This document shows positions 8,403 to 15,134 of a stretch of DNA of 18,534 nucleotides, piece by piece. The DNA is from Tannerella sp. (GTDB lineage: Bacteria; Bacteroidota; Bacteroidia; Bacteroidales; Tannerellaceae). A program made the translations under genes and the position numbers. Position 1 is the stretch's first letter, and each line of letters starts with the position of its first letter. The stretch lies in NCBI GenBank assembly GCA_031268395.1, contig JAIRXI010000030.1, positions 1-18,534 of the forward strand, written 5' to 3'. Below the pieces are notes generated by a model. The model was not told the origin of the DNA, made no database searches, and worked only from the letters and a program-made list of their open reading frames with translations.

Positions 8403-9662
8403 TTATTTTCGCAGACTGTTCAGGGTCTCAATCATGCTTGCCACGTTGGCTACGGGTACGTTTGCCTGGATATTGTGTACGGAAGTAAAGACAAATCCGC
8501 CGTTTTCTCCGAAAATCTCACATTGTCTCAGCACGTGTTCCCTCACCTGTTCGGGTGTCCCGACAGGCAATATCTTCTGCGTGTCAATTCCTCCTCCCCA
8601 GAAAGTCAATGCTTCGCCAAATGCATCTTTCAATCGCTGCGAATCCATATCCTTTGCATTAATCTGTACCGGATTGAGTATGTCAAATCCTGCTTCCACA
8701 AGCAGCGGAATCAGCGGTATAATGGAACCGCAACAGTGCTTGAATATTTTCCACGACGTATTCCGGTGAATCCAGTCGTTCATCCGCCTGTAATGCGGCA
8801 GCCATATTTCCCGGAAGGTTTCGCAGGAACAGAATTGCGAATTTTGCGTACCGAAATCGGTGCCGCACGTAAACACCACATCAATCTTGTCGCCCAGCCT
8901 GTTCCACAGCGAACGGTAGTTTTCGATGGCTACATCTATCTGTTTTTCAAATATCCGGGAAATATATTCCTGCCTTAAGACCGTAGACATGTACCACTCG
9001 TCGACCGCCCGAATCCCTTTGGGTTCTTTCAAACCCATACCGGGGACAAAGGCGATGTCGCCCAGCGCCGTTCCGCCAAATCCGGCGACAACGGCTTTTC
9101 CCGTGGCGGCCGCTCTGGTTGCTTCGCGCTCAAAGTGAGACAGGTCTTCTTCTTTCAGATACCCAAATTCTTCCAGATTGTCTGCTACCGACAGCTTTTC
9201 ATCGTCCACCGGAACACTTCTGTCGGTGGCATTGACGAAAAAACAGCCTTCCGGCATGACAGCGCTTGGCGGAAAGCGGTGATCGCCCCGGGCGTAAATG
9301 TATACGTTTCCGTTTTTATCCGGCGTCAGGTCTATGTCTTCCGCTACCAGCACACGTTGTCCCCAAGGCGTAACCTGTTCGTGCAGGCGCGTTTCATCAA
9401 TGCCGAACATGTCTTCCCTGCCCCAGACTCCGACGACATCTATGCCCATGATTTCCTGAAGGTCTTCATCGACTTCGCCCAGCATCTGGAACGGTTCGAT
9501 GATCCGTACCGGTTTTTCTTCCAGACCGTAATGCCTGCGCAACGCTTCTACCGTTCGACAGTGGATGCCGGTGACGGAGGTGGCGCCAAAATCGACCGGA
9601 ATCCGGCCGCTATCCCTGTGGTGCAAGGCCTGCCGAACCACTTCTCTTGATGTTGCAATCAT
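8403..9662 (-). CDS. UroD/MtaA-superfamily methyltransferase
   Basis: The 419-residue protein belongs to the uroporphyrinogen decarboxylase superfamily, which includes corrinoid-dependent methyltransferases such as MtaA, MtbA and CmuA. The zinc-binding H-x-C-G motif appears as H309-C-C311-G, followed by G-F-D-I-L-N-P-V-Q and later G-G-G-I-D-T-Q-K-I-L-P-x-G-T-P-E-Q-V. The final Cys of MtaA-type proteins is not seen; the matching region reads S-V-H396-N-I-Q-A-N-V-P, as in longer UroD-like relatives of unsettled function. At 419 residues it is longer than MtaA (about 340). Its operon position between the MtaB and corrinoid protein genes supports methyltransferase over porphyrin decarboxylase activity. 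It may pass methyl from the corrinoid to an acceptor, which in Bacteroidales is unlikely to be coenzyme M and may be tetrahydrofolate or a thiol. It could instead be a second substrate-specific methyltransferase. A Shine-Dalgarno sequence precedes the ATG. Confidence 0.86.
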   Translation of the reverse strand: MIATSREVVRQALHHRDSGRIPVDFGATSVTGIHCRTVEALRRHYGLEEKPVRIIEPFQMLGEVDEDLQEIMGIDVVGVWGREDMFGIDETRLHEQVTPWGQRVLVAEDIDLTPDKNGNVYIYARGDHRFPPSAVMPEGCFFVNATDRSVPVDDEKLSVADNLEEFGYLKEEDLSHFEREATRAAATGKAVVAGFGGTALGDIAFVPGMGLKEPKGIRAVDEWYMSTVLRQEYISRIFEKQIDVAIENYRSLWNRLGDKIDVVFTCGTDFGTQNSQFCSCETFREIWLPHYRRMNDWIHRNTSWKIFKHCCGSIIPLIPLLVEAGFDILNPVQINAKDMDSQRLKDAFGEALTFWGGGIDTQKILPVGTPEQVREHVLRQCEIFGENGGFVFTSVHNIQANVPVANVASMIETLNSLRK

Positions 9663-9668
9663 AACGTT

Positions 9669-9674
9669 CTCCTT
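9669..9674 (-). promoter_or_regulatory. Shine-Dalgarno sequence of the UroD-type methyltransferase gene
   Basis: The minus strand reads AAGGAG, six bases before the ATG at 9662 and inside the 12-base gap after the mtaB-like gene. Genes of this phylum rarely depend on such sites, and the other three genes of the operon have none, so this one stands out and fixes the start. Confidence 0.6.
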
Positions 9675-11051
9675 TTACAGTCCGTATTCCGCCGGGATAA
9701 ATTTGCTCGCGTCCAGCAGGGGCAGCATCATCTCAACGAAATCGCTTTCGCTGTCGGGGATACTGTTCAACTCGTCGCGCAGCGTGCCGAGATAGGCCGT
9801 TTCCATTTCCGAGATTTCCATTTGTCCCGACCGGATGGCTTCCTCCATGATATCCAGCGCTACCAGTGCGGCGTCTCTTGCATTGGCTACATAGGAATCT
9901 TTTTTCACCATCGCTTTTGATATGCGGATCACGCTTTCGGGTGCAAGCACCAGTGCCTGCGGATCGGTATACATGTCCGAGGCGACCATCAGATGTTGCA
10001 GGGTATGGGTTGGCATGTTCCCTTCCCGGAGCGCCACGTTCATCAGGCGCACGTCGTATTCCAGCTGTTCCAGGTACGCCGTCGGCGCCATGCCGGAGAG
10101 CAGCCGGATATTCTGTACCGATTCATTGCTCCACAGGTCTGTACAGGCCGACGCGATGTTGCCGATGGGACTGAGGTGGGCACAGGCTGCCGTTTTGCCT
10201 TCCATCGAAATCGGGATGCCGGTAATGGCCTTGATGAACGGCCCTTCGTAGGCGCAATCCTTGTCGGGGCCGGTCGCGCCTTCTTCGATGGCGACGATGG
10301 AACGCACTACGGATATCACCCGTACCAATGCGGCAAAAACTTTCGGGATATACTTCTTCTCGGCCAATACCATGGCCGTGTTGGCAAATCCGCACGCCGA
10401 ATCGCCTGCCGCTATTTTTCCGTGAGTCCGGGCCAGCGCGACAATCTTTTGCCATAAAAAGCGCATGTCTCTGACTCCCAAAACGGCCAATGCAAACACC
10501 AGCGTTTTGATATCGCACATCATCAGCGCTTCGTCCGATACTTCCTTTCCTCCGGTACTCTCGATAGACAGCAAATCGCCGCCTTCAATCATGCCCTGTT
10601 CAAAAAGTTCCATCATCGGCTCCAGCAAGGCTGTTGTCCGTTGCCTGGCCGGACGTTCAAACTCGCGCAAATCGTTGGGAGTAAGACGTATTTCGGAAAT
10701 AAGTCCTTCCTTTTGGAAATAATCTTCGCAAATGCCGTTCATGATTTTCACGATCTCAATGCCGATTTGGGGACGCTGCGTCATCTCAAGCAACGTTTCA
10801 AACTCAAGAACGACGCCGTTTGAATGGAGTTCCACCGCTCGGCACAGTGCGTTTTCCGCAATTTCGCGGTAATGCCTGTACACTTCCGGGAGCGTACTGT
10901 CGTCAATAGTAATGGTAGGAAGCGTGAAGTTTAACTCGGAATAAACTTTTCCTCCTCCTATAACCAGTCCGCGGCGCGTTGTTACCGGCCTGGGCGCATT
11001 TCCGAACAGCAATTCCGCCGGATTCGTTATCACAAGACTCTTATGTTTCAT
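9675..11051 (-). CDS. mtaB: MtaB-like methanol:corrinoid methyltransferase
   Basis: The 458-residue protein aligns from memory along its whole length with MtaB of Methanosarcina, which breaks the C-O bond of methanol and methylates the cobalt of the carrier MtaC. The three zinc ligands of MtaB are present in matching contexts: E164 in G-G-D-L-L-S-I-E-S-x-G-G-K-E, C220 in A-A-G-D-S-A-C-G-F-A-N-T-A-M, and C266 in G-P-D-K-D-C-A-Y-E. Other shared blocks are K-A-I-T-G-I-P-I-S-M-E-G-K-T-A-A-C-A-H, W-S-N-E-S-V and the C-terminal F-x-P-x-x-Y-G. Length equals that of MtaB (about 460). It is the first gene of a leftward operon, 12 bases before the UroD-type gene, and is divergent from an AraC-type regulator. 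Methanol as substrate is inferred from family; a related methylated compound remains possible. The gene's composition is not strikingly different from its neighbours, although the system is unusual for Bacteroidota. Confidence 0.9.
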   Translation of the reverse strand: MKHKSLVITNPAELLFGNAPRPVTTRRGLVIGGGKVYSELNFTLPTITIDDSTLPEVYRHYREIAENALCRAVELHSNGVVLEFETLLEMTQRPQIGIEIVKIMNGICEDYFQKEGLISEIRLTPNDLREFERPARQRTTALLEPMMELFEQGMIEGGDLLSIESTGGKEVSDEALMMCDIKTLVFALAVLGVRDMRFLWQKIVALARTHGKIAAGDSACGFANTAMVLAEKKYIPKVFAALVRVISVVRSIVAIEEGATGPDKDCAYEGPFIKAITGIPISMEGKTAACAHLSPIGNIASACTDLWSNESVQNIRLLSGMAPTAYLEQLEYDVRLMNVALREGNMPTHTLQHLMVASDMYTDPQALVLAPESVIRISKAMVKKDSYVANARDAALVALDIMEEAIRSGQMEISEMETAYLGTLRDELNSIPDSESDFVEMMLPLLDASKFIPAEYGL

Positions 11052-11079
11052 GATGCAAAAATAACTTGTTTAATGTTCG

Positions 11080-11087
11080 CAAAAGTA
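11080..11087 (-). promoter_or_regulatory. Possible -7 box of the methyltransferase operon
   Basis: The minus strand reads TACTTTTG, a match to TAnnTTTG, 28 bases before the mtaB-like start codon. No TTG is found 19-20 bases upstream; a promoter lacking a good -33 box would fit control by the adjacent AraC-type activator, which is inference. Confidence 0.45.
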
Positions 11088-11154
11088 GCGTATCGGACGG
11101 GGGTGAACTACATCTATTTTCGCTATTGATGATGCTATATTGATATTCTTGCCG

Positions 11155-11162
11155 TATCTTTG
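11155..11162 (+). promoter_or_regulatory. -7 box of the AraC-type regulator gene
   Basis: TATCTTTG matches the Bacteroidota -7 consensus exactly and lies 16 bases before the ATG at 11179. It predicts an RNA start near 11169, which rules out the open-frame start at 11140. The -33 region lacks a TTG at normal spacing. Confidence 0.5.
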
Positions 11163-11178
11163 CACAAAAATCATTATA

Positions 11179-12045
11179 ATGATTGCTGTATTTGAAAAAA
11201 CTCCGCTGCGCGACGACGAATCCTTTTTTATCGGGATCTATCATGACGACCTGGAAAAAAGCAACTGGCACTATCACAATAATTATGAAATCAGTTTCAT
11301 AACCGAAGGTTCCGGCAAACGGATTGTGGCCGATTCCATCGAAGATTTTCAGCCGGGCGACCTGGTTTTTATCGGAAAAAACCTGCCGCACGTCTGGATT
11401 GCCGACAGGGAGTCGTCCGTTGTCCCGCGTACGCTCGAAAGCGTTTTTTTGCAGTTCACTTCCGACATCCTGTATCCGCAACTGCTTGGCTTGCCCGAAT
11501 TTAAAAATGTCGCCCGGGCACTTACACTCTCTGAAAGGGGATTGCAGATTACCGGCGAAACACTGAACGAAATCAGCAAATGGATGCTCCAGATGCCTTA
11601 TATGGAAGGATTTGAACGGTTTATTCATTTTTATATGATCCTGGATATCATCGGCAAAAGCGTGCACTGGAAGCCGCTGGCCAGCAAAGAGTATATGAAA
11701 ACGCGCTTCACTCCCGGCAACAAGCGGGTTGCCAAAATCCACGAATACTTGATGAATAACTACAAATACGATATTGACTTGAAGCAACTGGCGGAAATCA
11801 TCAACATGACGGAAAATGCCCTGTGCCGCTTTTTCAAATCCAATACCGGCATGACGCTTTTCGAATATCTGAACCGCATCAAAACGGATTTTGCCCGCAA
11901 ACTGCTTATGAACAACGACCTGTCGGTTCTGGAGGTTTGCCTGGACAGCGGCTACAACAACCTCAGCCATTTTAATAAGCAATTCAAAAAAAATACGGGC
12001 CTGTCACCTTCCGAATACCGTAAAAAATTTACCGACTTGCTGTGA
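11179..12045 (+). CDS. AraC-family transcriptional regulator
   Basis: The 288-residue protein has an N-terminal cupin-type sensing domain (about 15-90; W30-H-Y-H-N-N-Y-E-I-S-F, then F-Q-P-G-D-L-V-F-I, N-L-P-H-V-W) and a C-terminal AraC DNA-binding domain (about 185-288). The latter has two HTH units, the first at D-L-K-Q-L-A-E-I-I-N-M-T-E-N-A-L-C-R-F-F-K and the second at V-L-E-V-C-L-D-S-G-Y-N-N-L-S-H-F-N-K-Q-F-K. It is a likely one-component, ligand-responsive regulator. It shares a 127-base divergent control region with the methyltransferase operon, so that operon is the most probable target. The ligand is unknown; cupin-type AraC proteins more often sense sugars, so methanol sensing would be new. 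I chose 11179 over an upstream in-frame start because a -7 box lies between them. It converges on hisC. Confidence 0.9.
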   Translation: MIAVFEKTPLRDDESFFIGIYHDDLEKSNWHYHNNYEISFITEGSGKRIVADSIEDFQPGDLVFIGKNLPHVWIADRESSVVPRTLESVFLQFTSDILYPQLLGLPEFKNVARALTLSERGLQITGETLNEISKWMLQMPYMEGFERFIHFYMILDIIGKSVHWKPLASKEYMKTRFTPGNKRVAKIHEYLMNNYKYDIDLKQLAEIINMTENALCRFFKSNTGMTLFEYLNRIKTDFARKLLMNNDLSVLEVCLDSGYNNLSHFNKQFKKNTGLSPSEYRKKFTDLL

Positions 12046-12196
12046 GCAGGAGTCAACAGAGAATAGCCTTACAACAACCGTATACCTTATTTCTTATGGT
12101 ATCCCGAAGCGGTGTCGAATCAATGCATGAGAGGGAATCCGCGTTTTCTCCGGCGGTTGCCGTTATCTTCCGTCAAGAGGTAGCCCTGTCCGAAAC

Positions 12197-13222
12197 TCAG
12201 GTGTTCAGGGCCTTGATCAGTGCGGCGTTTTCGGCTTCGGTGCCCACGGTGATCCGCAGGCAGCCGGCACACAGGGCGATATTGTTGCGGTTGCGGACAA
12301 TGATGCCCTTCGACACTAACTTTCCGTACAGCGCAGGGGCGTCGGGCACCTTAACCAGCAGGAAATTGGCATCGGAAGGATACACCTTCCGCACCCACGG
12401 GATAGCCGCCAGTTCCGCGGCAAGCGCCGCACGTCTGGCAAGCAGGCCGGCCACCCATTCCCGCATCCGCGGGGCGTGGTCGAGCTGTTCGCTCACAAAC
12501 TGCTGCGTCAGGAGATTCACATTGTACGGATACTTCACCCTGTTGAAATAACCGATGATTTCTTCCGCGGCAAAAGCCATGCCGCAACGCACGGAGGCCA
12601 GTCCCCATGCCTTCGAAAATGTCTGGAAGATAATGAGATTGGGATAACGTTCCCGTTCCGTCAGCCACGAAGCTTCGGATGAAAAATCAACGTAGGCCTC
12701 GTCAATAACGACTATGCCGCCAAAACATTCCATCACCTTCCGCATGGCCTCGCGATCCAGCAGATTGCCCGTGGGATTGTTCGGCGAACAGAGGAATATC
12801 ACTTTGGTATGCCCGTCCACAGCCGCCAGTAAGCGGTCGGCGTCCAGCGTATAATCCGGATGTAAGAGCGCCGCGCGGTATTCCACGCAGTTGATGTCGG
12901 CACACACCCGGTACATGCCATAGGTCGGTTCGATCGCCACAATATTGTCCTGCCGCGGTTCGCAAAAAATGCGGACGACAAGGTCGATCGGCTCGTCGCT
13001 GCCCACGCCCAGCATGATCTGCGACGAAGGGACGCCCTTGAGTTTCGCGATCTTCTCCTTCAACTCCCGCTGCAGCGGGTCGGGATAACGGTTGTAGGGC
13101 GCATTCATCGGGTTTTCATTGGCGTCCAGATAAACGGATGCCGCGCCCTGAAACTCGCTCCGCGCGCTGGAATAGGGTTTCAGCAGGCGTATATTTTCGC
13201 GTACCAGCTTGTCTGTATTCAT
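12197..13222 (-). CDS. hisC: Histidinol-phosphate aminotransferase
   Basis: The 341-residue protein is a fold-type I, PLP-dependent aminotransferase that converts imidazole acetol phosphate and glutamate to histidinol phosphate in histidine synthesis. Visible family features are Y-L-D-A-N-E-N-P near the start, the G-V-G-S-D-E cofactor-phosphate region (72-77), C-S-P-N-N-P-T-G (145-152), the D-E-A-Y motif (174-177), the PLP-binding lysine K204 in F-S-K-A-W-G-L-A, and R-I-T-V-G near the end. Length fits HisC of Bacteroidota (about 345). It starts nine bases after hisD and is surely cotranscribed with it. The expected hisB does not follow; instead a convergent regulator gene ends 151 bases away. 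The gap holds a weak five-base hairpin (about 12082-12105) but no strong terminator. Confidence 0.94.
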   Translation of the reverse strand: MNTDKLVRENIRLLKPYSSARSEFQGAASVYLDANENPMNAPYNRYPDPLQRELKEKIAKLKGVPSSQIMLGVGSDEPIDLVVRIFCEPRQDNIVAIEPTYGMYRVCADINCVEYRAALLHPDYTLDADRLLAAVDGHTKVIFLCSPNNPTGNLLDREAMRKVMECFGGIVVIDEAYVDFSSEASWLTERERYPNLIIFQTFSKAWGLASVRCGMAFAAEEIIGYFNRVKYPYNVNLLTQQFVSEQLDHAPRMREWVAGLLARRAALAAELAAIPWVRKVYPSDANFLLVKVPDAPALYGKLVSKGIIVRNRNNIALCAGCLRITVGTEAENAALIKALNT

Positions 13223-13231
13223 TTTCTTCTG

Positions 13232-14533
13232 TTATCTGTTTGATTCGTCCCGCGACAGGGCCGCCAGCCTGACGGATACAGCGTTTTTATGGGCGTCCAG
13301 CTGTTCGTGTTCCGCCATGATTTCGACGGCGGGGCCTAATCCGCGGAGGCCGTCTCCGGTAATTTCCTGAAAGGTGATCTTCCGGATAAAACTGTCCAGG
13401 TTCACCCCGCTGTACATTTTCGCATATCCTTTCGTGGGCAGCGTATGGTTGGTGCCGGACGCATAGTCGCCCGCGCTTTCCGGCGTGTAGGGGCCGAGAA
13501 ATACGCTCCCGGCATTGCAGATCCGCTCCGCCAGCGCCGCACAGTCGGCCGTCTGGATAATCAGGTGTTCCGGTGCATACTGATTGGTAAAGGCGACGAT
13601 TTCGTCCAGGTCTTTCAGGATAATGATCCGGCTGTTGGCCAGCGACTGTCCGGCCAGCGACCGGCGCGGCAGCCGTTCCAGTTGCCGTTCGACTTCGCGC
13701 ATCGCTTCCTCCGCCAGCCGTTCGGAGGTGGTCAGCAGCATCGACTGGCTGTCGGCGCCGTGTTCCGCCTGCGAGAGGAAATCGGAGGCGATAAAGGCAG
13801 GATGCGCCGTTTCATCGGCAATGATCGCTACTTCCGAAGGTCCGGCGGGCATGTCGATTGCCACCTCCGAAAGGCTGACCCACTGCTTGGCCGCCATCAC
13901 GTACTGGTTTCCGGGGCCGAAAATCTTGTAGACCTTCGGGATGGTCTCGGTGCCGTATGCCATGGCGGCAATGGCCTGGATGCCGCCGGCCTTGAAGATG
14001 CGGTCCACTCCGGCCGTCTGTGCGGCAAAAAGTATGGCCGGATGCACTTTCCCTTCACGGTCGGGGGGCGTACAGAGCGCCACCTCGCGGCAGCCTGCGA
14101 TACGCGCCGGCACGGCCAGCATCAGCACGGTGGAGAACAGGGGCGCCGTGCCGCCGGGGATGTACAGCCCGACTTTTTCGATGGCAACCGCCTTCTGCCA
14201 GCAGGTGACGCCGGGAGCGGTTTCCACTTTTTGCGCCGTGAAGCGCTGCGATGCATGGAACGTTTCGATGTGTGCCTGCGCCGTGCGGATGGCCTGTTTC
14301 AGGTCCTCCGGCAACAGACGCTCCGCCTCGCGAATCTCTTCCGGCCCTGCCTGCAGCCGTTCTACCCATACGTTGTCAAACTGCTTGCCGTAACGGCGGA
14401 CGGCGGCATCTCCCGTACGGCGCACCTCCGCCAGCACGGTTTTCACGGTGTCGAACAGCGGCGTCACGTCCAGCGCCGGACGCTGTTGCAGCAAAGACCA
14501 TGCTGCCGCGGAAGGGTATTTTATCACATTCAT
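13232..14533 (-). CDS. hisD: Histidinol dehydrogenase
   Basis: The 433-residue enzyme performs the last two steps of histidine synthesis, oxidising histidinol to histidine with two NAD+ and zinc. The zinc ligands known from E. coli HisD have clear counterparts: Q255 and H258 in S-Q-A-E-H-G-A, D356 in E-S-A-G-D-Y, and H415 in L-D-A-H-K-N-A-V. The catalytic pair is E322-H323 in A-P-E-H-L. Also visible are Y-I-P-G-G-T-A-P and F-G-P-G-N-Q-Y-V. Length is normal. I use the ATG at 14533 (MNVIKYPSAAAW), which matches how Bacteroidota HisD begins; the frame can be extended to a TTG at 14548 but adds nothing conserved. hisC follows after nine bases. hisG, usually upstream, is absent; a tRNA-Gln and a terminator precede the gene, and I see no good -7 box, so its promoter is unresolved. 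Confidence 0.95.
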   Translation of the reverse strand: MNVIKYPSAAAWSLLQQRPALDVTPLFDTVKTVLAEVRRTGDAAVRRYGKQFDNVWVERLQAGPEEIREAERLLPEDLKQAIRTAQAHIETFHASQRFTAQKVETAPGVTCWQKAVAIEKVGLYIPGGTAPLFSTVLMLAVPARIAGCREVALCTPPDREGKVHPAILFAAQTAGVDRIFKAGGIQAIAAMAYGTETIPKVYKIFGPGNQYVMAAKQWVSLSEVAIDMPAGPSEVAIIADETAHPAFIASDFLSQAEHGADSQSMLLTTSERLAEEAMREVERQLERLPRRSLAGQSLANSRIIILKDLDEIVAFTNQYAPEHLIIQTADCAALAERICNAGSVFLGPYTPESAGDYASGTNHTLPTKGYAKMYSGVNLDSFIRKITFQEITGDGLRGLGPAVEIMAEHEQLDAHKNAVSVRLAALSRDESNR

Positions 14534-14603
14534 CAGCGGATCATTCAAGCGCTCTCTGAAGGGCGCTGCCTGTAATATAGTCAGTTGTTTGTATCATATT
14601 CCG

Positions 14604-14637
14604 AAAAATAAACGGCTCGCTGTTTTGCAGTAAGCCG
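14604..14637 (-). terminator. Intrinsic terminator after tRNA-Gln
   Basis: On the minus strand CGGCT pairs with AGCCG and an inner CTG pairs with CAG around a CAAAA loop, with two mismatches between the two stems. The hairpin (14613-14637) is followed directly by TTTATTTTT (14604-14612). It lies 37 bases after the tRNA and 70 bases before hisD, so it probably ends the tRNA transcript; partial readthrough into hisD cannot be excluded. Confidence 0.58.
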
Positions 14638-14673
14638 TTCCGATTTATTTTCCCGTAAGTTCTTTTTTTTTCG

Positions 14674-14744
14674 TTGTTCTACCAGGGCTCGAACCTGGAA
14701 TTTCAGGACCAGAATCTGACGTGTTGCCATTACACCATAGAACA
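14674..14744 (-). tRNA. tRNA-Gln (anticodon CTG)
   Basis: The minus strand folds into a 71-nt cloverleaf. The acceptor stem is TGTTCTA/TAGAACA, the D stem GTGT/ACAC, and the anticodon loop TTCTGGT has anticodon CTG (plus-strand positions 14710-14712), which reads CAG. The variable loop is AATT and the T arm is CCAGG-TTCGAGC-CCTGG. The discriminator base is A, and CCA is not encoded. The anticodon stem TCAGA/CCTGA has an A-C mismatch at its inner pair (31-39), the only flaw in the stems. A promoter lies upstream and a terminator downstream, so it is probably an independent transcript. Wobble reading of CAA would need a second tRNA-Gln elsewhere. Confidence 0.93.
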
Positions 14745-14794
14745 AACAATGAATGAATCTATCTTTACTAAAACAATGAATGAATTCTATCTTT
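14744..14794. repeat. Two-copy direct repeat in the tRNA-Gln leader
   Basis: A 23-base unit (14744-14766, beginning AAACAATGAATGAAT and ending CTATCTTT) recurs at 14771-14794 with one extra T. The two copies are separated by four bases and fill most of the stretch between the tRNA promoter and the first base of the tRNA. The first copy shares one base with the tRNA end. Confidence 0.75.
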
Positions 14795-14811
14795 CTATCT
14801 GTATTCGACCG

Positions 14812-14841
14812 CAAAGATACATCATTTTTTCTTTTCGCCAA
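14812..14841 (-). promoter_or_regulatory. Promoter of tRNA-Gln
   Basis: On the minus strand TTG (14839-14841), 19 bases, then TATCTTTG (14812-14819), an exact Bacteroidota -7 box. The predicted start is near 14805, giving a leader of about 60 bases that would be removed during tRNA maturation. Confidence 0.62.
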
Positions 14842-14923
14842 CCGTACCGGCGTTTTTTTACTCCGGACTTCCCGAATGGAGGCGCAGGCGCCGCTTTTTT
14901 CGCGTCCCGGGGACCCGTATGTT

Positions 14924-14958
14924 TAAACGATGAACGATGAACGATAAACGATGAACGA
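14924..14958 (+). repeat. Heptamer tandem repeat, five units of TRAACGA
   Basis: Five contiguous seven-base units read TAAACGA, TGAACGA, TGAACGA, TAAACGA, TGAACGA. The array ends 27 bases before the -7 box of the acetyltransferase gene, so it sits just upstream of where the -33 element should be. It is non-coding as far as I can see. Confidence 0.85.
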
Positions 14959-14985
14959 TTTTAGCCCGTGTGAAGTATAAATTGC

Positions 14986-14993
14986 TATCTTTG
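14986..14993 (+). promoter_or_regulatory. -7 box upstream of the GNAT acetyltransferase
   Basis: TATCTTTG is an exact match to TAnnTTTG. RNA would start near 15000, giving either a 15-base leader to the ATG at 15015 or about 135 bases to the preferred ATG at 15135. No TTG is found at normal -33 spacing; TTTA occurs near 14959-14962. Confidence 0.48.
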
Positions 14994-15134
14994 ATGCCGT
15001 AAATTTTCCTGTTCATGGAAATGGCGGGAAAAGAAATTCATAAAACAGTCGCATTGCTTAAAACAGACCCCGGTTCCGCCTTGCCTGAAAGAGGGAGAAG
15101 CGGACGGAGGAAATATACGGGATGGAAGAATATT

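Noticed and set aside
11052..11178. Cobalamin riboswitch before the B12-dependent operon
   Set aside because: The leader left after the -7 box is only about 20-25 bases, too short, and I see no B12-box-like sequence.
11140..11178. Earlier in-frame start for the AraC-type regulator at 11140
   Set aside because: An exact -7 box (11155-11162) lies inside this stretch, and the added residues do not resemble the family.
13445..14575. A 376-codon plus-strand open frame across hisD
   Set aside because: It is the complement of a well-conserved hisD and reads as low-complexity R/G/H-rich sequence.
14837..14853. CGCC...GGCG hairpin followed by seven T on the plus strand, terminator-like
   Set aside because: The stem is only four pairs, no plus-strand gene reads into it, and it overlaps the tRNA promoter region.
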